Shown in pieces: positions 1 to 7,944 of a stretch of DNA of 23,114 nucleotides (positions within the stretch are counted from its first letter, which is position 1; the number at the start of each line of letters is the position of its first letter). Origin of the DNA: UBA9653 sp014859835 (GTDB lineage: Archaea; Thermoplasmatota; Thermoplasmata; UBA10834); assembly GCA_014859835.1 (NCBI GenBank), contig JACZKW010000073.1:1-23114 (forward strand). Reading direction: 5' to 3'. Both the position numbers and the translations under genes were made by a program. The notes under the pieces were generated by a model. The model saw only the letters and a list, made by a program, of their open reading frames with translations, searched no databases and was not told the DNA's origin.

Positions 1-1
1 C

Positions 2-811
2 CATTACTTGGACTTCTGTGAGTCTGCTCCTCAGATGTTCTTCTCCATGATTGGAGGCGGAAATGTGGCATTCTACACAGCGCTCCGCGATGCGACTGAA
101 TTGGAGGGGTTCATTCAGAAACACAACAGCTTCTTCACCAGTCAGCGTCGGTCGTCCAAGGCGAAACTTGACACCGTCATGTTTCCGTATCGCATGTCGC
201 GAGGAACCTACACGACCAACTTCGCTCCGACCGTCCACCGCTTCTTTCAGCTAGATGTGCCTCAGCCGAAATCTCAGGTCTCCAAGCATCACGATGTGAT
301 CTCTCCGGATCTTTCAGATACCGCGAAGAGGACGCTAATCGCGATGGTGGAGAATCCCAATGCTTCGGACAGAGAGATGGCGGAAAAGGTCAAACTGTCT
401 CGGCAGGCGGTTACACGGATAAGAAACAAGCTGGTCGATGAAGAATATGTCACCAAAGTCTGCGTTCCACGCTTGTACAAGTGGGGCTTCGAAATCTATG
501 CTGTGACCCATTCTAGATTCTCCATGGAAGTCGCATGGGAATCTCGCCTAAAGACACAACCTAAGAGGCCGATCGACCTATCCTTCCTCACATTGTCCAA
601 GGCTGATGAGGGCGTCACCAACCACATGATCTCCAGATATCAGGAATATGCGGAAAATCTGGAGGACATGCTAGCGTGGTACCATAAATCACGAATTTTT
701 GATGAGAGTCCACGCATCAATGTCTTCTCTCTCGAGCGCTGCACCGAGCTCAGGGTATTCGATTTCGCCCCTGTAGTCAAGAACCTCCTGAGCACAAAGC
801 AGAAAAGCTGA
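2..811 (+). CDS. Winged-helix (Lrp/AsnC-like) transcriptional regulator, 5' truncated
   Basis: The frame is open to the left edge of the window, so the true start is probably outside; the first possible start inside is TTG at 8. The visible 270 codons hold a helix-turn-helix near residues 105-155 (key stretch SDREMAEKVKLSRQAVTRIRN), followed by a short strand-rich wing (EEYVTKVCVPRL). This pattern resembles the N-terminal domain of Lrp/AsnC-type regulators. Here it sits in the middle of the protein, flanked on both sides by about 100 residues of alpha/beta sequence that I cannot place. The likely role is DNA binding with ligand or effector sensing by the flanks, which is inference. The gene ends in TGA and is followed by a 57-nt gap before the next plus-strand gene, so the two may be co-transcribed. 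Family assignment is tentative; the HTH itself is clear. Confidence 0.6.
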   Translation, partial: HYLDFCESAPQMFFSMIGGGNVAFYTALRDATELEGFIQKHNSFFTSQRRSSKAKLDTVMFPYRMSRGTYTTNFAPTVHRFFQLDVPQPKSQVSKHHDVISPDLSDTAKRTLIAMVENPNASDREMAEKVKLSRQAVTRIRNKLVDEEYVTKVCVPRLYKWGFEIYAVTHSRFSMEVAWESRLKTQPKRPIDLSFLTLSKADEGVTNHMISRYQEYAENLEDMLAWYHKSRIFDESPRINVFSLERCTELRVFDFAPVVKNLLSTKQKS

Positions 812-868
812 CTTCTTTGAACAATCTGTAAATATGCGTACTGACCATTCGTTGACTGGTGGTATCCT

Positions 869-1258
869 TTGAAAACAACCCCTCAGATGACCGCCAAGTG
901 GGCGAAAGGTGCGTTCCTGATAATCTTAGGAATAATCCTGTTGTTCTACTCGGGCAATTTCGTAAAGGAACTCGAGACAAATGCGTCTGATGAATGGAAC
1001 CTTTCGTTCGATTGGACTTGGGATCTCCTCAATTGGATCCTCTGGATACTGATTGCCTGGCTGTTCGTGGATGCAGTGCTGACAATCGCCCTCAGCTTCA
1101 AGATGGATTACCACACGATCGGTGACGTCATGGCACGGTTGGATGAGATTGAGGGACGGATCTCACCGTCGGGGCGTCAGGATTCATCGGAACCTTCGAA
1201 TTTGGACGACTCTCATTCGCAAATGGATCCTGAAGATGAGCTTCCTCCCCCGACATGA
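869..1258 (+). CDS. Small two-helix membrane protein of unknown function
   Basis: I do not recognise this 129-residue protein. Two hydrophobic segments are visible, at about residues 13-28 (AFLIILGIILLFYSG) and 51-76 (LLNWILWILIAWLFVDAVLTI), joined by a Trp-rich acidic loop. A soluble tail follows: a short amphipathic helix (DVMARLDEIEGRI) and then a Ser/Asp/Glu/Pro-rich end that looks disordered. The tail is probably cytoplasmic. The TTG at 869 is chosen because GGTGG lies six bases upstream; the ATG at 887 is an alternative that would keep both helices. It ends 9 bp from the convergent topA stop. No function can be given. Confidence 0.6.
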   Translation: MKTTPQMTAKWAKGAFLIILGIILLFYSGNFVKELETNASDEWNLSFDWTWDLLNWILWILIAWLFVDAVLTIALSFKMDYHTIGDVMARLDEIEGRISPSGRQDSSEPSNLDDSHSQMDPEDELPPPT

Positions 1259-1267
1259 GCCAGGGTA

Positions 1268-3574
1268 TCAGCTCTTCTTTGCAGCCTTCTTCTTCTCTTT
1301 CTTGGGACAATCCATGTTTATACACAGAACCCATGGAGGCTTGCCCTTCTGGTTCCAGACCTTGATGATTGGTGAGCCACAGGCATCGCACGGTTCATCG
1401 GTTGGGACGATCTTCCCCATCTGTGGGAGCGGGTAGACCTTCTTGCACTTCGGATAATTCGAGCATCCCGCGAACCTCTTACCCTTCTTCGACTGGATCG
1501 CCATGAGGTCGTTTCCGCAATCGGGACACTTGCCTATATACCTCTCCTTCTTAGCGCTTGCGCATGCAGGGTCCACGCAAACGATCATTGGTGGCTGGCC
1601 TTTAGTGACGTACTTCATCTTCGGCGCTCCGCAGACATCGCACTTCTGGTCGGTGGCGAGCACGAGCATGCCACTCGGGAGTGGATATGTCCTCTTGCAT
1701 TCTGGATATTTGGAGCATCCGATGAAGCTGCGACCGTCCCGCATGCGGATCTCCAATAGCTGCCCCTCGCCGCACTCTGGACAATCTCCCAGGTTGTGCT
1801 GCGCCCTCAAGGCCTTTCGGATATCGTCACCGATCTCCTTCTTGTTCTTCTCCAACACGGTCATGATGTCGTCGAGCATATCCTGACTCTCCTCTACGAC
1901 ATCCGCGAGGACCCTATCGCCCTGGGCTATCAGGTCCATCTCGTTCTCAAGATGCGAGGTCATCTTCACATCGGTTATCTTGTACTCGTCATGCAACCTC
2001 ACGTGATCCTCGAGCGCAGCGACCACGGCCGTGCCGCTCTCGGTGGGCTCGATCTTGACTCCCTTGGCGAATCGCCTGTCGTACAATTTCTGGATCGTCT
2101 CGTGGCGAGTACTCTTCGTGCCCAATCCTCGTCTTTCCATCTCTTGGATTAACGTGCCTTGCGTGTATCTCGCAGAAGGTTGCGTCTCCTTCTCAGTAAC
2201 CATGATCTTCTGCACTTCCGCCTGGTCTCCCTCAAGGAGCGTCGGGAGTTTGACTTCATTGACCCTGAAGAACGGGTAGTACTTTCTCCATCCAGGCGAT
2301 ATGATCTCATAACCTTCGCTGATGAATGGCTCCCCTCCTATGTCCAGGTTCACGATGGTCTTCTTTGATATGCATGGTGGAGCAACCGTCGCTAGGAACC
2401 TGCGGGTCACTAGTTCATACACATCCCATCGATTGCCCTTCAAATCCTGCTTCTTGGCTGCATCCACTGGATGAATCGGAGGATGGTCGGTCGTGCTCTT
2501 CTTTCCTCTGGATGGCCTTATGCTCTCTTGGGCTAGTATCTCCTCGGCCTCTGCGGCGAACTCTGATTTCTTGAGCTTCTCAAGTATGCTCTTCAGACTC
2601 AGTGAGATTGGATAGACTGTATTGTCCGTTCTCGGATACGAAATGTACCCATCAGTGTACAGGTCCTCGGCAATCTTCATCGCCTGCGAGGCGCTCAATC
2701 CTCGCTTGGTTGCTTCTGCAAGGAATGCTGTCGTGTTGAACGGAGCTGGTGGATACTCGGTATTCTCTTTCTCGCTGGCATCTTTGACATTCGCAGTCTT
2801 GACCTTCTTAGCGTTTGAGACAGCCATCTGGGCCTTGTCCTTGTTGTCGAAGCTCCCGTTCGAGTGGGATGCCCTGAACTCTTCGTCCTTCTTCAGGTTC
2901 GCTGAGACCGTCCAATATGGAATTGGGACAAATTCTCTGATCTCTTTCTCGCGGGCGACGATGAGCGCAAGTGTTGGGCTCTGGACCCTGCCCACGGATA
3001 GGAAATCCTTGCCGAGTTGCCCTGATGCCAATGAGATGAATCTGGTCAATGCGGCTCCCCAGACCAGGTCTATGTGCTGCCTCGTCTCAGCCGCAGACGC
3101 AAGTTTGTAATCGATGTCAGTGAGTTCGGAGAACGCCCTCTCGATCTCACCCTTGGTGAGCGCGCTGAACTTGGCGCGCCGACTGATCTTCTTGAATGAT
3201 GTCTGTTCGAGGGCTTCCACACCGATGAGTTCACCCTCTCGGTCATAGTCCGTCGCGATGACGACCTCGTCCATCGTTGCTGCGAGGTCCTTGAAGACAT
3301 TCATTATCCTAGCAGCGCTTGCATCGACTTTCTTCTCTGGCTTGGCATAGATGAGATCCTTTGGAGAGATGGAATCCCAATCGTTGTACTTCTTGGGATA
3401 ATCGAGAATTACGACGTGCCCTCTGAGCCCGAGAACTGTGTATTCATCACCGTCTCTATCGAACTCATAAACGGGGACACCCGATACAGAGCGTCTCTTC
3501 TGAGTATAGTTGGAGAGGATGAATGCAATCCTCTGCGCGGCATGGTTCTTCTCGCAGATGATTAGCCTGCGCAT
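1268..3574 (-). CDS. topA: DNA topoisomerase I (type IA), archaeal
   Basis: Type IA topoisomerase that relaxes negatively supercoiled DNA by nicking one strand and passing the other through the break. The N-terminal Toprim domain (about residues 1-120) has Glu8 (CEKN) and the acidic DYDREGE motif at 109-115. The active-site tyrosine is Tyr313 in GYISYPRTDN. Conserved SVGRVQSPTLALIV is at 193-206. The last 170 residues carry four zinc ribbons of C-x2-C ... C-x4/5-C type, arranged as two copies of a two-ribbon unit, and end in a Lys-rich tail. At 768 residues the size is normal for archaeal TopA with ribbons. The ATG at 3574 sits about 26 bp from the centre of a TATA box with no Shine-Dalgarno, so the mRNA is probably leaderless. 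It is separated from purA upstream by 89 bp with its own promoter. Confidence 0.95.
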   Translation of the reverse strand: MRRLIICEKNHAAQRIAFILSNYTQKRRSVSGVPVYEFDRDGDEYTVLGLRGHVVILDYPKKYNDWDSISPKDLIYAKPEKKVDASAARIMNVFKDLAATMDEVVIATDYDREGELIGVEALEQTSFKKISRRAKFSALTKGEIERAFSELTDIDYKLASAAETRQHIDLVWGAALTRFISLASGQLGKDFLSVGRVQSPTLALIVAREKEIREFVPIPYWTVSANLKKDEEFRASHSNGSFDNKDKAQMAVSNAKKVKTANVKDASEKENTEYPPAPFNTTAFLAEATKRGLSASQAMKIAEDLYTDGYISYPRTDNTVYPISLSLKSILEKLKKSEFAAEAEEILAQESIRPSRGKKSTTDHPPIHPVDAAKKQDLKGNRWDVYELVTRRFLATVAPPCISKKTIVNLDIGGEPFISEGYEIISPGWRKYYPFFRVNEVKLPTLLEGDQAEVQKIMVTEKETQPSARYTQGTLIQEMERRGLGTKSTRHETIQKLYDRRFAKGVKIEPTESGTAVVAALEDHVRLHDEYKITDVKMTSHLENEMDLIAQGDRVLADVVEESQDMLDDIMTVLEKNKKEIGDDIRKALRAQHNLGDCPECGEGQLLEIRMRDGRSFIGCSKYPECKRTYPLPSGMLVLATDQKCDVCGAPKMKYVTKGQPPMIVCVDPACASAKKERYIGKCPDCGNDLMAIQSKKGKRFAGCSNYPKCKKVYPLPQMGKIVPTDEPCDACGSPIIKVWNQKGKPPWVLCINMDCPKKEKKKAAKKS

Positions 3575-3596
3575 CTTGGGTTGGATGCTTCGGCTC

Positions 3597-3605
3597 TTAT
3601 ATAAT
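3597..3605 (-). promoter_or_regulatory. TATA box of topA
   Basis: The minus strand reads TTATATAAG. Its centre is about 26 bp upstream of the topA ATG at 3574, which puts transcription start at or next to the start codon and predicts a leaderless transcript. Confidence 0.6.
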
Positions 3606-3631
3606 CATAATGGGTGGTAACAGGAAACACT

Positions 3632-3647
3632 CCAGATCATCATCTGG
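3632..3647 (-). terminator. Hairpin downstream of purA
   Basis: Perfect 6-bp inverted repeat CCAGAT-GATG-ATCTGG starting 16 nt after the purA stop, followed on the minus strand by AGTGTTTCC. It could end or stabilise the purA transcript. The U-tract is short, so it is a weak terminator call. Confidence 0.35.
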
Positions 3648-3663
3648 CTGGAATCCTCTCGAT

Positions 3664-4977
3664 TCACTTGGCCTTCCATTTCTTCTTTCTGAAATCCAGG
3701 AGTTCGTTCCTTCTTCGACCAAGGCCGAGAACTGAGACTGGCACGCTCATTTCCTTCTCGACGAATCGTATGTATTCCTTCATGGTCCCTGGAAGCGCGC
3801 GGAATCCCTTCGCGAGGATGCTCTCAAGACGCTTCTCCTCGATCTCCTCCCAGCCTCTGAGTGTCTTATACACTGGCTCGCATCTCTGGAGCACCCGCAG
3901 GTCCGTCGGGAATCTGGTCACTCTCTTGCCATCGAGCTCATAGTGTGTGCATATTTTGAGCTTGTCGAAGCCTCCGAGGACATCTATCTTGGTCATCGCG
4001 ATGCCTGTGAAACCATTCACTGAGTGCGAATATCTTGTGACGACGAGATCCAACCATCCACACCTTCTGGATCTCCCTGTCGTTGTGCCGAACTCCCCAC
4101 CCTTCTCCGCGATTTTGCTTCCGATATCGTCGCAGAGCTCCGTCGGGAAAGGTCCTTCACCGACGCGTGTGGTATATGCCTTCATGACGCCGTAGACGTC
4201 GCCAATCGCGGAGGGCGGGACGCCCGACCCAGATGCCGCATTAGCTGCAACCGTTATCGACGAAGTGACATAAGGGTAAGTGCCATGATCTATGTCCAGC
4301 ATGGTTCCCTGTGCGCCCTCGAAGAGGACGTTCTTATTCTTGGCCAGTGCGCTGCCGATGAGTGCTCCCGTATCCGTCACATGCGTGCTGAGCCTCTTGC
4401 CGTATTCTGAATACTCTCGGAGTATCTTGTTCTCGTCAAGTCTTGTCGAATCGTCGTAGAATTCGAGCAGTCTCTGCTTATGTGGGATCAGGAATGCCAG
4501 TTTTTCGGACAGCACCTCTTCTTCAACGAGATCGCACATCCTCACACCTATTCTCGATGCCTTGTCCGAGTATGCAGGTCCTATCCCCCTACCTGTTGTG
4601 CCCACTTTGGAGCCCCTCTTGAGCCTCTCCTCGGTCCCATCCAGAAGTTTGTGGTATGGCATGATGACATGGGCGCGCTCGCTGATTCTGAGGTTCTTCG
4701 TGCTGACGCCTCTGGACTCGAGACCGTCAAGTTCCTGGATGAGCACTCCTGGGTCTATGACCACACCGTTCCCTATAACAGAGAACTTGCCACGCCTGAG
4801 AATCCCCGAAGGAAGGTGGTGCAGTTTGAACAGCTCCTCGCCGATCTTGACGCTATGTCCGGCATTATTTCCTCCCTGGAATCTGACGACGAACTGAGCA
4901 TCCTCTGCGAGGTAGTCCACTATCTTGCCCTTGCCTTCATCGCCCCATTGTGATCCTACGACAGTCAACGATGGCAT
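3664..4977 (-). CDS. purA: Adenylosuccinate synthetase
   Basis: Joins IMP and aspartate using GTP to make adenylosuccinate, the first committed step to AMP. The N-terminal P-loop-like motif GSQWGDEGKGK, the following FQGGNNAGHS, the mid-protein GTTGRGIGPAY and EGAQGTMLDIDHGTYPYVTSS, and the late TTTGRSRRCGW are all family signatures. From the ATG at 4977 the protein has 437 residues, normal for the family. The frame runs on upstream to an ATG at 5049 that overlaps the trm1 stop as ATGA, but the extra 24 residues are not family-like. The 4977 start places the conserved VVGSQWGDEGKGK at residues 5-17, as expected. A TATA-like box and an overlapping 9-codon reading frame lie just upstream. Confidence 0.95.
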   Translation of the reverse strand: MPSLTVVGSQWGDEGKGKIVDYLAEDAQFVVRFQGGNNAGHSVKIGEELFKLHHLPSGILRRGKFSVIGNGVVIDPGVLIQELDGLESRGVSTKNLRISERAHVIMPYHKLLDGTEERLKRGSKVGTTGRGIGPAYSDKASRIGVRMCDLVEEEVLSEKLAFLIPHKQRLLEFYDDSTRLDENKILREYSEYGKRLSTHVTDTGALIGSALAKNKNVLFEGAQGTMLDIDHGTYPYVTSSITVAANAASGSGVPPSAIGDVYGVMKAYTTRVGEGPFPTELCDDIGSKIAEKGGEFGTTTGRSRRCGWLDLVVTRYSHSVNGFTGIAMTKIDVLGGFDKLKICTHYELDGKRVTRFPTDLRVLQRCEPVYKTLRGWEEIEEKRLESILAKGFRALPGTMKEYIRFVEKEMSVPVSVLGLGRRRNELLDFRKKKWKAK

Positions 4978-4994
4978 CTTATCGATAAGTGCAT
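4965..4994 (-). other. Putative 9-codon upstream ORF overlapping the purA start
   Basis: On the minus strand GGAGGT (5001-5006) is followed six bases later by ATG at 4994, opening a reading frame MHLSIRCHR that stops at 4965, 12 nt past the purA ATG and in another frame. This Shine-Dalgarno is too far (23 nt) from the purA ATG to serve it directly. It may be a leader peptide that couples translation into purA, or it may be chance. Confidence 0.2.
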
Positions 4995-5006
4995 CTTCGA
5001 CCTCCG

Positions 5007-5014
5007 TATTTAAA
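5007..5014 (-). promoter_or_regulatory. TATA-like box before purA
   Basis: The minus strand reads TTTAAATA about 33 bp upstream of the purA ATG, predicting a transcript with a very short leader. A second candidate, CACTATATTC at 5031-5040, would start further upstream and keep GGAGGT in the leader. Either would give purA a promoter inside the THEP1-trm1-purA cluster. Confidence 0.4.
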
Positions 5015-5045
5015 CATTGGATTCGGTCGGGAATATAGTGTCTGA

Positions 5046-6149
5046 TCATCGTTTGAATATCTCGATCAGATCGTCTATCGGTGCATCTGTCTTGAATCCT
5101 TTGGGGTCGAAGTGAGTCCTCGACGCGACGAAGCCCGCATCCTCGAGTCTCTCGATAAAGACGACCAGCTTGGGTGGCGAGTGCTTTGTTTTCCGTGCTA
5201 ATTCGTCGAGCTTATAGAACAGCGGCGTAGACGTTGCTTCTTCCCTCCAGACCGTCAGCATCTTCTCGCATCGCGATGAAGTCCCAAGATCTCCCGTCAC
5301 GGACATCTTCCGCAACAATTCCTTTGAGAACAATTGTCCTGTCCATAACGGACCAGCATCCGTCTTGCCGCATCTGCTGTCGGTGATTTCACGGGCCAGT
5401 GATTCCTTGTCATATCTTGCGTATCCCAGAAGTCTTATCGCTGCATCCGCCCTGTTCGCTCCGTTTACTATTCTTGCATAGATCTTGAAGTAATGGTCCG
5501 CGTGATAGCAGAGCAATGGCTCGCATGCCCTGTCATGCTTGGCTGCCTCACGTACGAGATATCCCACGAGTATTCTCAACCCAGTCTCGTGCGCGAACGG
5601 TGATCTTGACGAATGCGAGCCATATCGTCTGAGGCAAGTCTTGGGATACGTTCCATAGAGCGGTGCGGTGTCAGTGGCCGTTATTGCAATGACTCCTCTG
5701 CTTTTACAGCTCTGGACGGCTGCGTCTATGAATCCAACCGGAGTTCCGAACGGGTCGACATCGATGTAATCGAAGGCCTCATCAGCCAGTAGGCTGTTCA
5801 GGTCCCTGGACGTGACTGCAACATGCTCTAAACTGTTTATGGACGCGTTCTCTTTGATCAATACCGCTGCCATGAGATTCCTATCGTTCAGTATGAAATC
5901 GGCCTTCACGCCACACTCATTCGCCAGCCGGAGTCCCCTGGCACCGGTCGCGGCCAGTCCATCGAGTATCTTCTGTCCTTCCTGGAACATCTCACGTCCG
6001 AACATGACGGAGATGTCTCGGCCGAATTCCATCTGCCGGTTGTAGAATAAATCCCCACGTTTTGTGCCAGGGCCTTTCTTGCAGAAATCATCAGGAACCA
6101 GGAGTTCCGTGGTGCCTTCAATGACCCTGGCAAGCCCTGGTTCGCTCAA
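5046..6149 (-). CDS. trm1: tRNA (guanine26-N2)-dimethyltransferase
   Basis: Class I SAM-dependent methyltransferase that makes m2,2G at position 26 of tRNA (and m2G as intermediate). The sequence opens with the family pattern EGTTEL ... GDLFYNRQMEFGRDIS. The SAM motif I DGLAATGARG is at 63-72 and motif IV DVDPFGTP at 130-137. A winged-helix-like C-terminal domain (about 300-367) contains DELARKTKHSPPKLVVFIE. Length 367 is typical of archaeal Trm1. It starts with TTG at 6149, sharing TTGA with the stop of THEP1, and its TGA overlaps an upstream in-frame ATG of purA, so translation of the three genes is probably coupled. Position 43 is Gly where many homologues have Asn. Confidence 0.93.
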   Translation of the reverse strand: MSEPGLARVIEGTTELLVPDDFCKKGPGTKRGDLFYNRQMEFGRDISVMFGREMFQEGQKILDGLAATGARGLRLANECGVKADFILNDRNLMAAVLIKENASINSLEHVAVTSRDLNSLLADEAFDYIDVDPFGTPVGFIDAAVQSCKSRGVIAITATDTAPLYGTYPKTCLRRYGSHSSRSPFAHETGLRILVGYLVREAAKHDRACEPLLCYHADHYFKIYARIVNGANRADAAIRLLGYARYDKESLAREITDSRCGKTDAGPLWTGQLFSKELLRKMSVTGDLGTSSRCEKMLTVWREEATSTPLFYKLDELARKTKHSPPKLVVFIERLEDAGFVASRTHFDPKGFKTDAPIDDLIEIFKR

Positions 6150-6691
6150 ACGTATTCGCCCTTCATGAGTTTGATTATCTTGTACGGGAGCAGATTCCTA
6201 TTGATAGGGGTGACTTCAAGGATGCGTACGTCGTCTCTGCGCCTGATGTCCTGGAGGAGCGGGTTTCTGGACTTCTTGTGCAGTGTAAGGATAATGGGCT
6301 TCTCTACCTCCATGGCATCCTTCACGGCCTTGACGAACTTCTCAGATTCCACTTCCATCTTTCCGACTTCGTCAATCACTATCACATCAGCGTTCTTGCT
6401 TGCATCGACGAGCGCCTCGACCCCGACCGTGTCCAGGCTCTCCAGATTGACACCATATTTTCCTACGCAGAACTTGGATTCAGTGTCGGTATGTGCGAAG
6501 ACGGCTTTCCTTTTCGTCTTCCAATCCATGACATAGAATCCTACGCGCTTCCCATTTTCTATTATCGGTTCCGTGACCATTCCACCGACGACGAGCTCCT
6601 CTTCCTCTAGCATCTCGATGACTTTCACGAGTGCCTGAGTCTTGCCTGCTCCTGGAAGACCTGTGATACCTATCTTTATACCTCTCGTCAT
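6146..6691 (-). CDS. THEP1-family nucleoside-triphosphatase
   Basis: P-loop NTPase of the THEP1 (DUF265) family, which hydrolyses NTPs to NDPs in vitro; the cellular role is not settled. Walker A is GLPGAGKT at residues 11-18 and Walker B is DVIVIDEVGKME at about 102-113. The length of 181 residues matches the family (about 170-190). The start ATG at 6691 is preceded by GGTGAT at a normal distance. It leads the overlapping cluster THEP1-trm1-purA and has a TATA box of its own. Co-transcription with a tRNA methylase and purine synthesis suggests a housekeeping nucleotide role, which is inference. Confidence 0.88.
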   Translation of the reverse strand: MTRGIKIGITGLPGAGKTQALVKVIEMLEEEELVVGGMVTEPIIENGKRVGFYVMDWKTKRKAVFAHTDTESKFCVGKYGVNLESLDTVGVEALVDASKNADVIVIDEVGKMEVESEKFVKAVKDAMEVEKPIILTLHKKSRNPLLQDIRRRDDVRILEVTPINRNLLPYKIIKLMKGEYV

Positions 6692-6735
6692 TGGGAATCA
6701 CCGATCATCCAGATGTCCGATTCTATATGGTTTTT

Positions 6736-6745
6736 CAAATATATA
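6736..6745 (-). promoter_or_regulatory. TATA box of the THEP1-trm1-purA cluster
   Basis: The minus strand reads TATATATTTG. Transcription would start near 6715, leaving a leader of about 25 nt that holds the GGTGAT ribosome site before the ATG at 6691. The 94-bp gap after mptD contains nothing else I can name. Confidence 0.5.
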
Positions 6746-6785
6746 ATGTGTGTCATAAATCTTAACCGCCCGTTGGGAAGATGGA

Positions 6786-7193
6786 TCATGAATGAGCCGC
6801 ATCCTTCCCGCCTTTCACGATCCTGCTGACGAACATCAGGGGGTAGTTCATCTCCTTGACGAACTTCATGGCTGCTTCGACCACGGTGTCGTTGTATTTC
6901 ACGACTATCGAGACATCAAGCATATCACCGGTGAGGGAGACGTATCCGAACTCGTTCACCTTCTCCCTCAGTTTGGTCCGGTCAATGCGGACCTTGACGC
7001 TATCAACGAATGGCTGGACCATGCTTCCCGCTTCCATAGCCCTCTCCAGAGTTTCCACGTTGTCAGTATTCAGCGGGACGCCTACGAACTGATGATATAT
7101 CGTGCCGAGTTTGATACCAGCCTCAAAAGTGGCTCTCTCCGAATCGGAGCACATGAAATGAGCATCAGCTTTCCGCTCTCTTTCGTCTTTCAT
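6786..7193 (-). CDS. mptD: Archaeal dihydroneopterin aldolase (MptD, DUF372 family)
   Basis: Probably converts 7,8-dihydroneopterin to 6-hydroxymethyl-7,8-dihydropterin plus glycolaldehyde in tetrahydromethanopterin synthesis. Recognised from the family pattern in the first half, RATFEAGIKLGTIYHQFVG, then an acidic helix (VETLERAMEAGSMVQPFV) and VKVRIDRTK. It is small (135 residues) and lacks membrane segments. The start at 7193 overlaps the end of pssA by 29 nt and is preceded by AGGGGG; an internal ATG at 7154 would remove 13 poorly conserved residues and the overlap. It is last in the long kor-acd-asd-pssA run. The call rests on remembered family features, not on a search. Confidence 0.72.
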   Translation of the reverse strand: MKDERERKADAHFMCSDSERATFEAGIKLGTIYHQFVGVPLNTDNVETLERAMEAGSMVQPFVDSVKVRIDRTKLREKVNEFGYVSLTGDMLDVSIVVKYNDTVVEAAMKFVKEMNYPLMFVSRIVKGGKDAAHS

Positions 7194-7944
7194 ACAAAGG
7201 CCCCCCTATGACATAGCAGATTGTAAGTGCCAGAGCGATGCCTGTGGCGGTACGTGAGAACGCCGTATATAATTGTTGGTCGTCGACAATGGCCAGTCCT
7301 ACAATGTATGGCATGATTGCAGCGGCGATTCCCATAGCTGAAGCCTTGGCCATCCATCCCTTCACTTTGGGATATGGTATCTGCGATACCATGAGCATAC
7401 TTGAAGCAACCGCGCACAGGATGATAACCGCGGGAACCTCGTCGATTGCGAAATATAGGTCGCTGGATTCACTTCCATCGGTCGCCCCGAACAGCATGCA
7501 GACGAGCAATATGAACAGCGCGGCTGCAGGAGCGGGTATACCGGTGAAGTACCTCAATTGATACCCACCGACGCTGAATCTCGCGAGTCTGAATAGGCCG
7601 GCCGCCATGAATGCTGCAGCACAGATCAGGATTGCGAAGTTTTCCAATGATCCAGTCGGCGATGCGACCAACGGGTCTCGCAGTTCAGCATAGATGAGCA
7701 GTGCTGGTGCAAACGCGAATGAGATGGAATCTGAGATGGAATCCAGGACTTGTCCTCTAGTGTGCTTGCTCCCAAATCTCCTTGCCGAGTAACCATCCAG
7801 GCCGTCCATGATCATGGATATGAGCAAGAGCCCTGTCGCATAGAGATAGCTCCCAGCGACGACATATGCGATTGCTACGAATCCAAGTACGCCATTAGCG
7901 AGCGTGAACAGATCCCCGAATGAGACCTTACCCAGTGCGCTCAT
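7165..7944 (-). CDS. pssA: CDP-alcohol phosphatidyltransferase (archaetidylserine/phosphatidylserine synthase)
   Basis: Integral membrane enzyme that transfers serine onto a CDP-activated lipid. The CDP-alcohol phosphotransferase signature D-x2-DG-x2-AR-x8-G-x3-D-x3-D is complete: Asp47, Asp50-Gly51, Ala54-Arg55, Gly64, Asp68 and Asp72. About eight hydrophobic segments follow the pattern of the PssA branch. The start ATG at 7944 is preceded by GGAGGT five bases upstream and lies inside the end of asd (17-nt overlap). Serine as acceptor is inferred from this tight pairing with the decarboxylase gene; in archaea the lipid substrate would be CDP-archaeol. Confidence 0.88.
   Translation of the reverse strand: MSALGKVSFGDLFTLANGVLGFVAIAYVVAGSYLYATGLLLISMIMDGLDGYSARRFGSKHTRGQVLDSISDSISFAFAPALLIYAELRDPLVASPTGSLENFAILICAAAFMAAGLFRLARFSVGGYQLRYFTGIPAPAAALFILLVCMLFGATDGSESSDLYFAIDEVPAVIILCAVASSMLMVSQIPYPKVKGWMAKASAMGIAAAIMPYIVGLAIVDDQQLYTAFSRTATGIALALTICYVIGGPLYERRKRAES

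Noticed and set aside
3631..3650. ATGATGA on the minus strand after purA as a C box of another C/D sRNA
   Set aside because: No D, D' or C' boxes follow at suitable spacing; the sequence is better explained as the hairpin CCAGAT-GATG-ATCTGG.
4977..5049. ATG at 5049 as the purA start (ATGA overlap with trm1)
   Set aside because: The 24 added residues are not family-like and a TATA-like box lies within them; it remains possible but less likely.
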